Source: Diplonema papillatum
Taxonomy: Eukaryota > Euglenozoa > Diplonemea > Diplonemida > Diplonemidae
NCBI GenBank assembly: GCA_030068145.1
Contig: JAPJBO010000196.1
Span: forward strand, 62,001 to 126,000
Direction of reading: 5' to 3'
Length of the DNA stretch: 64,000 nucleotides
The translations under genes and the position numbers were made by a program. Positions 19,938 to 30,214 of this stretch are shown here, in pieces. The notes beneath the pieces were generated by a model. It saw nothing but the letters and a program-made list of their open reading frames with translations, was not told where the DNA came from and made no database searches. Position 1 is the first letter of the stretch. Every line of letters starts with the position of its first letter.

Positions 19938-20269
19938 ACAAACACCACCTTACACCGTGGCAAGTGCGCCAACCCACTTGCGGACGAGCAACGCCGTTCT
20001 GGCGTAGTTAGTTCGAGAAAAGCTCGTGGGTGGCCACAGAAGAGTAATCGAAAAGGGTGGTCTTTGCTTGCTTTACTCGAAAGATATCGAGGCAAATCGG
20101 TCAAAGGTGCCCCTCAGGTTCTTGACTTGGGTGAGCAGCTCACCGCCCCTGGGCAACAAGGAGGCAGAACGATTGTGTAAAACTTGTTGAACCTGGTAGT
20201 AGGGCGATGTATCGCCGTTGTTAGTTTACCAAAGAGATATAGCACGCCACAGTACGCAAAACTTGAGAT

Positions 20270-20385
20270 CACCACTCCGTCCGCTCTGCGCTGTGGCTCG
20301 GCCAATCCTTGTGTCCGTCGCAGATGGGACCAACGCGGTGGTGAACGCATATCCATTCCAAGCACGTTCTTGCAAGCCCACCCCC
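20270..20385 (+). repeat. Dispersed repeat family 1 (partial)
   Basis: Carries the 3' part of family 1 (CCTTGTGTCCGTCGCAGATG ... CATTCCAAGCACGTTCTTGC). Confidence 0.55.
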
Positions 20386-20454
20386 TTGAGCTTGTGAGCT
20401 TTGACTTCTTGTTGGGGGAATGCGCCGGGCGTTCAGCGCAAAGCGTGTTCGTGA

Positions 20455-20560
20455 TGCTTCGGCTTGGTATAACGATAGCCACTTGACCCGTAGACCCGCG
20501 ATTCGGCACCGTATGCGTGACGCTTTGCTCCGTGTAGCAGGTTTCCGGTGAACCTGCGTG
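20455..20560 (+). repeat. Dispersed repeat, copy also at 49440-49560
   Basis: Both copies share GTAGCCACTTGACCCGTAG, GGCCCG/GACCCG and CCGTGTAGCAGG. Upstream, TCCGCTCTGC... is also common to 20275 and 49365, so the two loci may be larger copies interrupted differently. Confidence 0.55.
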
Positions 20561-21169
20561 TCGTTGCCCTTTTCATTCATGCGTCTTTAATTGGAAGCTG
20601 AAGAACATGGCCACCCTGGCGCCATTAGTAGCTCCCGCAGCCTGCCCGCCCTGACCTGATCTCACAGCGTTGGCATCCAGGGCACTGGGCAGAAGTCACG
20701 CCCCACTCCTGCTACGGAGTGTCGCCCGTGCATGCCAAGCGGAACCCACTTTAACGAAGTTCGCCCGGAGACATCAGTATCCCGGAGTATCAAAACAAAG
20801 AGTCCTTTCGTTCGAAAGACTGCACCTCCCTGTATCACCTGTCAAAAATAGTGGGAACGAGACCGAAAGTACTTGAGTAACCGAAGCTACCTAGCCTAAC
20901 CGACACCGACGAGTAGGGAAACAAGCTCAGTAGCAACCAGTTTACCCTGCTCGCGAGAGATAGTTAAACCAACCAGTACAAGTATCCAACCTCAGCACTG
21001 CAAAACACACAAACCCCAATTGCTTTCACTTTTGAAACACCACCTCTGCTAGCGAGCTCTCAGATCAACCATGATTGTCGGTGTGTGTTGTGAAGGTCAC
21101 TGCTGCGACCTTAGGTGGGTGGCAGCTGTGCCGTGTTAAGTGGCGAGATCTGGGGCCCTGTCATGGCTG

Positions 21170-21365
21170 AATGCACACCAAAGCAGGACTCCGTCCTTGC
21201 GTTGTAGTCGTGTTGTGCAGACGGCGGCTTGGGGACCTGATCAACCTTCTTATCATCACTCCGGGAAACCTTTCACGAGAACAGTCGGATTGCCAGGACC
21301 ATGTAGAAGGAAAAGGTACAAGACCCGGCCCCGCACCTGCTGTCTCCGGCTACTTCAGCAGTTCG
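21170..21365 (+). repeat. Dispersed ~200-bp repeat, copy also at 45718-45932
   Basis: Shared landmarks in order: GCACACCAAAGCAGG, CGTTGTAGTCGTGTTGTG, TGATCAACC...ATCATCA and GCTGTCTCCGGCTACTTC. Similarity is moderate. No gene. Confidence 0.6.
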
Positions 21366-22639
21366 ACAACAACCAGCACGTTGTGGCCGATTCGAGATGC
21401 CTTCTTCTTGACGGGCCCCTCCTTTCAACAAAACTACGCATCTCTTCTCTCTTCCTTCCTTCCCGACCTCTCTGTTTGCTCATGAATGCGGGGCAGTAGT
21501 GCCCGCCGTTTGCTCACCAACCTTTCGTCCCCTGGCCTGCAAAAGTGGACTGGTGGAAGCAGACTCCGAGGGGATGCAGTGGCCGCTTCAACTCCTTAAT
21601 TTTTTTATCGTTGCGGCAAGCCCCCGCCGCCGCCGCTGCAGCCGACCGGCTGCCAGCCAGCATACACAACATTTTCTTGAAGATAATTGGCGGCGTCCAG
21701 CTCGCCCACCCTCGTGTCTGTGTCTAGGTGTCGAAGTCGCGTACCGGCTTTCGGAGCCGTTTCGCCTCCCCCCGACCTTGTCACTGAGGTGATCAACGAG
21801 TTAGTACTGTTGCCAGCTGCTTTTGTACCGCCATACTTGAAGTCGAACGCCGACCTCGCACAATGATATCGCTCACGAGCCAGTACACGTGTGCCTCCTC
21901 AACAGTGAGGAATCCAGCTGTCGGCTCTGTTGTAAGAAACGGTCTGTTGTGTACCATTTCCCAACCCTCTCTGTAGTTCCGCGCACACTGGCGCGACAAC
22001 CAACGGAAAGCACACGGGGTTTGGTGCGAGAAAACGCCGGTAAACCCACCCTTCCACGCTGCCATTGCATGTTCCCCGGAGCTTGCTCCTTCCCAATCCG
22101 CTGCTTCTTTTTTTTTTTGTTTTCCCCATTTGCTCGCGTTTCAAGAGTCGCGCCGAGTCCCAGAACCACCAACCCCTTGTCCTTTATGGAAAGGAGATGG
22201 TCCTCACCAGATTCGCAACGCTACAGTGATCCACAGTGACGGCCTGGTCGTGAACAGCGTTGCACAGCGGCAGGCGACAGGTCTTCGGGCACCACGTGCG
22301 CGGATTGGCAGAGACTTCTTTGACTCCCTCGTTCCCCTTCACGGCTTCCGTTTCCATCTTGCAGGCTTTTTCGTTCTTCTTTCAAGCGTACCGAGGTACA
22401 GACGAGGTGAACATGTGCCCAACCGACCAAGTAAAGAGAACGGCTCTTGGGGGGAAGTCTCAGTTTAGTGGTGTAGGCAGTGCTGTCTGCCTCTCATGCA
22501 TGTTTGTGTTTGATGCCAGTATGAAGTCTTCTTCGAAGAATAGTTGTTTGATAGAAAAACACGAGTGGGGGAAAAGGGGAAAGCGAAAGGGAGCAAACCA
22601 CCGCAGGTAGGGTGGCGACTTGTGGGCCCAGACACCCCT

Positions 22640-22800
22640 GCATGTGGACCAACCTGTGGCAAGCACATGTGGGGAAAAAATAAATTAAAATCCACATGTG
22701 GTACCTGTGGATCCACACGTGGAAGCACACGTGGGGGAAAAGAATTCCAAAAAAATTGACGTGTGGAAGTCCACACGTTCCACACGTGGAGCGTAAGCTC
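22640..22800. repeat. Cluster of CCACACGTGG palindromes
   Basis: At least five short inverted motifs (CCACATGTGG, TCCACACGTGG, CACACGTGGG, ACGTGTGGAAGTCCACACGT, CCACACGTGG) lie in 160 bp, alternating with A-rich spacers. CACGTG is an E-box-type binding sequence, so a regulatory site cluster is one reading; a decayed foldback transposon is another. Confidence 0.45.
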
Positions 22801-22808
22801 TGACTGAT

Positions 22809-22853
22809 TAGTGGGGAGTCATTTCATTTGCATGCAAATGGCTCCCCACTAAC
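22809..22853. repeat. 45-bp near-perfect palindrome
   Basis: Outer arms TTAGTGGGGAG and CTCCCCACTAA surround the self-complementary core ATTTGCATGCAAAT, with a few unpaired bases between. TTA/TAA at the ends could be a target duplication of a tiny foldback element. Confidence 0.6.
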
Positions 22854-23606
22854 GCACCAAGAACAACACCAACACGGAGACGCAAACCGAAGGCAGCCAA
22901 GCAGACCTCCCAGGGCAGGGGGGAACCTGCGGCGGTGAAGTAACGAAGCTCATCCGAGTGTCCGATGAAACCCCTTGTCAATACCACCCAACGACTGCGA
23001 CGCGCGTGCGAAATGTCGGACGCTAGCGTCTGTCAAGAGCATGCGTGACTCAGCCGTGTTTTAAAGGTGAGATGAGAGGCATCGGCTCACTCTGTCAAAG
23101 GACTATACCACTAATGCAACAAGAACTGGGGCAGCATCGTGATCTGGCGTATCCCCTCAGAAGCGAGCAAGGCGGGACGCGACGGGAGACACCGCCCCGC
23201 GGTTTGGTCAACGGGGGGGAATCCACAGCGCGACTGAAGAGGTGGGATAGTGAATTGTAGAGTCTCGTGTCCCGGCGAAACTCAGGTGCTCCCGTCGCTT
23301 CGACGCCGAGAAGCAGAGTAAAAAGAACTTGAGCTGACGCGGCCTACCCCAAGCCAGTTAGGGAGAAGGACGTGATGCGGCTACTTCGGCAGTGACCTGG
23401 TGGAGACACCACGCGCCCACGCCGGAGGGGGGAACCTGTTTTCCCAATTACTCAAGGCCTCCCCCCGACTGGATGCTCCCGTTCCACCGGCGCCACAGGA
23501 CCGCGAGTCGGTGGAACACCTGTTGTGGAAATGCCCTGCCTGGATGACTGGCACACTAGACCCTCTAGCCGGTCCTCATCAATCCCCAAACCTCACCAGG
23601 ATCGTG

Positions 23607-23634
23607 CACACACACACACACGCACACACACACA
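23607..23634. repeat. CA dinucleotide microsatellite
   Basis: CA repeat with one CG interruption. Confidence 0.95.
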
Positions 23635-25025
23635 CGGCTCTAACTGGCCGGGAATACACAACAAGCATTTAAAGGAACGAACCCATCCTCAAGCAAAAAG
23701 CTTTAACTCTAAAAATCACCAAAAAAAGAAACGAGAGAAAGCAACACTCCCTCCCAAAACAGCACGCAGCACGCTGCCTGAGACACCTATTTTGCAGAGA
23801 GAGCAACCAGTTGTAGCCTCCCAGCTTGTTCGCAACACCTACCACTCGGTCTCCGTGGGAACACCGATATTGTCTTGCAGACAACCACTTCACAAAAGGA
23901 AGCTGGAGCACGTCGCTGCAAATACGACTCCGTAGCTTTACACGCCGCACAAAAGCAACAACTCCCCCCCTCGATCCTATTCGCTCCTCTTTTCCGTACT
24001 CTTTTTTACTCTTAAAAAGCGTCTTCTTTTACTACAAACCCGTCTTCGTTTTCCCTCGGTTTCTTTTTTTGTCGCAGAAGGCGTTGGTCTTAGAAGTACT
24101 ATCAGCCGACTGGTCACGTACTAGGGTGTAATACTTCTTTCCCTCCCAATCGCTCCCGCTCTTGCTGTGCGGACGTCCCTGCAGTTGAGGGGCTTGCGTT
24201 TCCTGGCGGCGCGCGGCACACGCAGTTCCAGAAATAGGGGCACGAAAGCGAACAAGAGCAAGCGACACCTATAACTTCCGCGTCTAAAGGTGTCCTGTCC
24301 GGGGTCAGCCGACCCCTCCCTCTCTCTCCCCTCCGTCAGCCCAAAGAAGAGGAAAATTGCCGCTCTGTAAAAAGCCGAAAGAATACCTGAGCCCCGACCT
24401 CTTGATCTTTCGAGAAGCAAAAGAAGAAAGGAACCTATTTTTTTTTCCGTGCTCCGCTTTTCTCTCGGGTCGGCTCTTATCTTGTCCAATTCCGGCACCC
24501 GACCTTTATAAGCAGCACAGAACCCGCGGAAAATTCGAGATCCAGTCAACTACTTGCTTCAGTAGGTTTCCCGGCCCGCTGTTCTCCCGCCTCCCTGCCG
24601 CCGTCGAAACTCGATTCGAAAGGTGCAGTTATCAGGTAGTCCGAGAACAGCTCGACAGAACGGAAGGAAACACGCAAAGAAGACAGTGGCATTATCTATT
24701 GGTTTCAGCTTTCGTTCGACCTGATCTCTAAAGCTGGACAAATTGGGAGGAAGGGGAGCACAAAGCTGCTTGCGTTTTAACCAGTTCGTTCGCCTTTCCT
24801 CTGGCCGAAGACGAAACAAAAAGAAGGAAGAACCCGCCCCTTATTCAACAACATCCAAGCTGCAACACGACCCGAAACCCGAGCTAAAACCCCAACGACA
24901 AAAAAAGAAAAAAAAAAAAAAAAAACAGAGGCGCAGTTCTCTCGCCTGTTTTCCACCTATTCTTTCACATTTTGTTGTCTTTCGTTGTAGCTGGTCGTCG
25001 GGTGCTTCGCGGGAGGGAGGGAGAG

Positions 25026-26462
25026 ATGAGTTGCAACGACGCGCAAACCCAAGAAGAAGGGGAGTCGCTGTACCATGAAGCGCTGCTGTGGTACTGGGGG
25101 TTGGAGGGCCACCCGGTGAATGACGCCGCGGCGGTCAGCTCGTTCGAGCGAGCAGCCGACTTGGGGTACCCGGCGGCGCAGTTCCAGATGGGGGTTTTCT
25201 TCAAGTGCGGGGGCCTGCGCCAGCAGGACACCGAGCGGGCGAAGTTGTGGTTCCAGCGGGTGTCCGAGCGCAAGGCGTGGTTCGTCGAACGAGCCGAAGG
25301 TGGCGATGCGCTGTCCCAGTGGCAGCTGTCACGGGTCATCGCACACGGGCTGGCGCCGGAGTACACGGACTCCTTCGTTTGGTGCAGGGCTGCCGCTGAA
25401 AAAGGACACGCCCTCGCTCAGTTTGACGTGTCGCAGTGCTACCACGACGGGGAAGGCGTCGCGAAGAATGCATCCGAAGCAGCGAAGTGGTGCAAGCGCG
25501 CGGCAGACCAGGGCATGGTCGAAGCCTGGTACTGGCTCGGAGACTACCTGCGCGAGGGCACCGGCATCGCGAAGTCGGAGGCTGATTCGCTGAGGCTGGT
25601 CCGCAGAGCAGCCACCCGCGGCCACTCGGCCGCCCAGCGCCTGCTCGGATTCTTGTACTGCTGCTGGCCGGCGCGGCCGTCGCTTCCGCCAGGCGTCGTC
25701 GCCACCATCCTCTCCTCCGCCGGGAACCTGCACCCTGCCTTTCCGACGCAGCACAACCCGCAGCCCCCAGCGGCAGCACCCGTGCCGATTCCGGCCAAGG
25801 CGGGTAGGAGCGGAGCCGACGGGCAGGGGGCAGTTGCGGGCGGGGGATGTGTGGCGGCGAAGAGCTCTCCGACGACGCCGGTCGCGCCTGTGGCACCGCA
25901 GGGCTTCGGCGGGCAGGTGCGCAAGGCGTCGGGGCCGGCGGGCAGCGGCCACCGCGACGGGGTAGCGTGCAAGTGGCTCAAGAACTCGCGCGACAACGGC
26001 TCGGTCCCGGCTGAGACGCTGCTCAAGGCGGTGCTCCTCAAGGCGAAGGCCACCGCCGCCGTCGCCGCCGCCGCCGCCCGCCAGGCGCAGGCGGCGCAGG
26101 CGGCACAGGCACCCAACCTCCAACAACAACAACAGGCCCTGCCCCTGACCCAGCAGAACCAGCACCAACAACAACAGCTGCAGCCGCTACAGCAGCAGCA
26201 GCAGCAGCAGCAGCAGCCGCAAAACCACCAGCAGCAGCAGCAGCAGCTTTCCCCTTTCCTGAGCCCCGTCACGCACCCGTTCAACAGCGGGTTCGGCGTC
26301 TTCCAGCTGCCGCAGAGCAAGACCGAGGCCGAGCGCGCCCACCGCGCCAACGCGCGGAGCCAGGGGGCCACCGCACCCGGCGGCGCCGGCACCGGCGTCG
26401 TGGTCCAGTGCAACCCGCAGCCTGCACGGTCGTCCGCCGCTCTCCTGCAGCTTCCGCTGTGA
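25026..26462 (+). CDS. Sel1-like repeat protein (copy B) with polyQ tail
   Basis: 478 residues from the ATG at 25026 (MSCNDAQTQEEGESLYHEAL). Residues ~15-215 hold four to five Sel1-like repeats: AAQFQMGVFFKCGG, LAQFDVSQCYHDGEGVAK, then AAKWCKRAADQGMVEAWY, and HSAAQRLLGFLY. The middle is Pro/Ala-rich. A KWLKNSRDNGSVPAETLLKA block (around residue 320) precedes a long polyglutamine region and a Pro/Ala-rich end. It is a paralogue of 8652-9668 but with a longer tail. Sel1 proteins usually act as interaction scaffolds; the partner is unknown. The upstream 100 bp has A-rich runs. A decayed copy of the tail follows at once. Confidence 0.8.
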   Translation: MSCNDAQTQEEGESLYHEALLWYWGLEGHPVNDAAAVSSFERAADLGYPAAQFQMGVFFKCGGLRQQDTERAKLWFQRVSERKAWFVERAEGGDALSQWQLSRVIAHGLAPEYTDSFVWCRAAAEKGHALAQFDVSQCYHDGEGVAKNASEAAKWCKRAADQGMVEAWYWLGDYLREGTGIAKSEADSLRLVRRAATRGHSAAQRLLGFLYCCWPARPSLPPGVVATILSSAGNLHPAFPTQHNPQPPAAAPVPIPAKAGRSGADGQGAVAGGGCVAAKSSPTTPVAPVAPQGFGGQVRKASGPAGSGHRDGVACKWLKNSRDNGSVPAETLLKAVLLKAKATAAVAAAAARQAQAAQAAQAPNLQQQQQALPLTQQNQHQQQQLQPLQQQQQQQQQPQNHQQQQQQLSPFLSPVTHPFNSGFGVFQLPQSKTEAERAHRANARSQGATAPGGAGTGVVVQCNPQPARSSAALLQLPL

Positions 26463-26529
26463 TCCGAGCAGCAATCGGCGGGTGTGGGGGAGGGCCGTCG
26501 AAGAGAATGACGGAAGGAAAACAGAAAGG

Positions 26530-27000
26530 CGCAGGTGGGCGGCCACCGCGACGGGATGGCTTGCAACTGGCTGAAGAGCTCGCGCGACAACGGCTCAGTC
26601 CCGGCCGAGACGCTGCTCAAGGCGGTGCTCCTCAAGGCGAAGACCACCGTCGCTGCCGCTGCTGTAGGGACCCAACTCCCAACAACAACAGGCCCTGACC
26701 CTGACCCAGCAGCACCAACAACAGCAGCAGCAGCAGCAGCCGCAGCGGCTTTCCCCCTTCCTGAGCCCCGTCACGCACCTGTTTTGGGTTCGGCGTCTTC
26801 CAGCGGCCGCAGAGCAAGACCGAAGCCGAGCGCGCCCACCGCGCCAACGCGCGGGGCCAGGGCCACGGCACCCGGCGGCGGCAGCCACCCCGCCACCGGC
26901 GCGTCTGCGGGCATCGTGGTCCAGTGCAACCCGCCCCGTCCGCCGCTCTCCTGCAGCTTCCGCTGTGATTCCGAGCAGCAACCGGTGGGTGCGGGGAGGG
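26530..27000 (+). pseudogene. Frameshifted duplicate of the Sel1 copy B tail
   Basis: Starts GGHRDGMACNWLKSSRDNGSV, matching the WLKNSRDNGSV block of the preceding gene, and repeats the DNA of its polyQ and C-terminal part through the VVQCNP motif to the distal Ser/Cys codons. Indels shift the former CAG tract into Ala/Thr frames. The open frame from 26535 runs to 27134 but its second half is not the ancestral frame. A tandem partial duplication, probably not functional. Confidence 0.7.
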
Positions 27001-28929
27001 GCCGTTGCGACAGAAGGAAAACAAAAAGGCGCAGGCCTCTCAAAAGTGCGTGCACTCAGCCGCGAACCGCGGAGCCGAACAGGTTGCAAGCCACCAATCC
27101 GTACGCCGTGCATATCGGCGGAAACACAAAATAATAGCATTTCCGACACCAAGCAGGAACAGCAGCAGCATCGGCAGCAACCATGGGCAGTCGATTGAAA
27201 AACTTGTCATGGGGAAACTAGGACCTTCCGAAGCGACGGCACTTCTCGACCCCCCCGCCATTCAGCCCAACAGCGCAACAACCGGCAGCAGCACAGCCAA
27301 TGGGACTGCGTTTCGATTTCAAAACGGTACATGTGAGGCAGTCCATGGCAGCGGTAAAGCAGCCACCGATTTCCCAAATCAAATCATCAAGGCATGGCGT
27401 ACCTTGTACCTTGCAGCTCGGGCAGTGCACTCGTAAACGGACGGTGCTTGACCGTCGTGAAGTGGCCTCTAGCTGCCGCAGCGCGAACGTAACATAAAAC
27501 AAAAAACGAAAAAGAAACTACCTTCGGAGCACAACCAACTTCCACGACGGTTGAAAAACCTTTCTCCCTTATGTGGAACACCAACTTTTGAGCGCGGGAA
27601 TCCCCCCTTGTGGCTACCGAGTTGCTGCGGGAGGTTTGTTTGTTCTTTAATGGTAGTGGCTAGGATTGCACGACGGCCCGAGATGCAAATATTGTGCTCT
27701 GAACTCATTCCGGTGTACATACGAGGGCCAATATAAGGGTATGCTGCAAGTGCATTATCACACACACATAGCATCCTCTGTTAGGACGATCTCAAGGTCG
27801 AGATTCCGTGGTGAAGAAGGTGCAGACAAAATACGTAGCATCGAATAGGGAGAGTGTGTGACTCGCGAGCAGCGAGCATTCAAACGTTTTTCGTTACAGA
27901 GACCGAAGCTGAACAAAACGCGACACACACAACAAGCGAGAGTCGAAAACAGTGTCCACTTAGAGGGCGATTCCATAGTTCCGGAAATGCCCCGTTCTTT
28001 GCGTATATCTCCAATACCGAGCACGAAGTGTCGGAGATCTCCAGCACCAGGAAGACTGGTCGTCGTCTGGTTTGAGCGCGCTAGCACCGGGCCGTAGATG
28101 TGGGCCAGGCTCGCTAGCATATTGAGACCACATGTACAATCCCGGCCGATACTCCAACCCACCCTCGTGCATACCAAAACCTAGGGTGCACCGAGAAAGC
28201 TGCGACGAACGTCACCCGGAGGTAGCTTTCCCTGGGTACGAGTCAAATGTGTAAACGAAGAAGACTGCAGCTACCAATGCAGAGCTGAAAAAGAGAAAAT
28301 GAAAGCGACTTCAACCAACTCCGGCTGTAGAAACCTTACCAAAGGAATCAACCACCTCCGGGTGTTAGTCTGACACTTGCTGTCGTTTGAGGGGATGAGA
28401 GCCTCTCCTTCGATGGATTACTAGCTCACTGTAAAAGGGCATCTCCATCCTTTTTTTTTTAGACAAAGACAAAAGACATCAAGCTGGTCCACCCCTCAAT
28501 CGGTTTTCTTTTGGTGAGAGAAGTTGCCCAACCCACAAAGCTTCATCAGCCCCAACGCAGGCCGAAGAAGAACGCACCTGTCTTTTTCTTGGTCCAGGAA
28601 TTCTAGTATCCAGCAGGTACCGTGGAAGAATTGCTGCGCAGGCCCGTGTGGTACTGTGACACACCAAAGTTGAGTAAAGAGGGGAGGTGGACTGGCTTCC
28701 TCACCGCAACATTAATCAAAAGGAAAACAAAAATAAGCACCCAAAAAGAAGGAAAATAAGAGTAAAAGAAGACGATACTTACCTGCACTTTTCCGGCACC
28801 CAATACTTCCCACCAGCTCTTCTGGTGGTCCACAGGAACCCCTACAAAACCCTGGCACTTTCGACCTCAGAATTTCTCGAGAGCCCGGTTGCTACACGGC
28901 GCTTCTCCTTTCAATTATTACGTGCTACC

Positions 28930-28983
28930 GGTAGACACGGAGTGTGCAGAGTGCGTTGCTCAGGGTAGTCGAAGGCCTGACAA
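28930..28983 (+). repeat. 54-bp repeat shared with 51417-51470
   Basis: GTAGACACGGAGTGTGCA ... GTAGTCGAAGGCCTGACAAT occurs at both places with one or two differences, far closer than neighbouring repeats. Confidence 0.75.
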
Positions 28984-29740
28984 TCACACTAATGCAACAA
29001 ATTTACTGCTACCGGTGCCCACTTCCCATACCAGTGTTGTTACCGACACGGGGGTACTTGTCCTAGGAGAGGTAATGCGACCAGCAGGACCCCGGTGCAA
29101 GAAGATGCGAGCACCACAAGGTTCTCTGCCGCTCGAACATAGCAAACCGTGCAGCGGCTTCAACTGTCCGTTGACTGACCGCCCGCGCACATGGTCAATG
29201 GGGTCGTCGAAAGCACTTGGTCGCAGGAGAAGGCAATCCCGCATGTCGTTGCAGGGCGGTTGGCCCTCTTGAGCCGTTGTGCCATCCTTCGTCCCCTGTC
29301 GCGATACATAGACGATACATAGTTTTCGGTCGTGGCTGGTATGTCGTCAAATCGTGACATACCAGCACAAGCTGTGACACACACCGTACACTCCGAACAC
29401 ACTGTGCCGCGGTGCACACTGTACTGCACTGAACGTGCGTTGTCGGGCGCCGACGACCAGTGCCTCTGGAACAAGTTCTAGAGTCCGTGTGTCGGACCCG
29501 ATACTCGATACTCACCCTCGTCCCACCCATGCGCGAGCCTGTGGGGAAGGACGCTGGACACAGCCACGCGCCGCCGTTTTCGCTTCCCCCCCGTCTCTCG
29601 GAAAACCCTGCTGGCGCCACAGTTAAGAAGGGCGGCGGGACTCCCCGCTTTGCCCCGCCTGTTTTAGCGCCCGGCGAGACACCCGTAGGCGGCTGGGCGT
29701 CTTATTTATGAAGACACAAGAAGAGGGTCACAAAACAAAC

Positions 29741-29987
29741 CCGGCTACTGGGGAGGGTTAAATCGTATTGACCCAACTCCGACCAATTGGACATTTACAT
29801 TCGGTTTAATCGGGTGTTCTCTCTGGGAACGTGCTTCGGGGGCACCAGGGAATTGAAGTATCCGAAACATAAATTTTGCCGCCCTCGAACGTCAAAAAGA
29901 GCGGAGACAACCCACGAAAATGAACATTTGGAAGCGGAAATTTACTTGGTCGGAGTTGGGTTAACCCGCCCCCCTCCCAGTAGCCCT
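29741..29987. mobile_element. Non-autonomous TIR element (GGCTACTGGG ends)
   Basis: Left end GGCTACTGGGGAGGG and, inside it, GACCCAACTCCGACCAA; right end carries TTGGTCGGAGTTGGGTTAA and CCCTCCCAGTAGCC. The ~45-bp ends are inverted copies with small indels. 247 bp, no ORF. Confidence 0.6.
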
Positions 29988-30214
29988 CAACCCCACAGCC
30001 CCGTGACGGATTCGCCTGTGCTCTGGTAGCACGGGTGGTTGCTGTCCTGTCTGCAGGCACTCCGGTTTCGCGCTGTTGATGGTCGCCTTATGTATCTGTG
30101 GCGTAAGGACCGAAACACGGTGCAGACGGGACGAGTACGGTGTTGCGCACATAATATGTCATATCCATTCCAAGCACGTTCTTGCAACTCCCCCCAGTAG
30201 CCCTCAACCCCACA
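29976..30214 (+). repeat. Family 1 repeat flanked by 23-bp direct repeats
   Basis: The family 1 body (29999-30191) lies between two perfect copies of CCCAGTAGCC...CCACAG (29976-29998 and 30192-30214). This is what retroposition with target duplication would leave. The left flank overlaps the end of the neighbouring TIR element. Confidence 0.7.

Larger units (their letters stand above)
18813..25025. other. Long gene-poor stretch
   Basis: I see no convincing gene in about 6 kb. It contains several dispersed repeats, a double-hairpin element (19617-19841), a CACGTG-type palindrome cluster (22640-22800), a 45-bp palindrome (22809-22853), a CA microsatellite and homopolymer A/T tracts, including an A-rich run at 24900-24926 before the second Sel1 gene. 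Confidence 0.5.
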
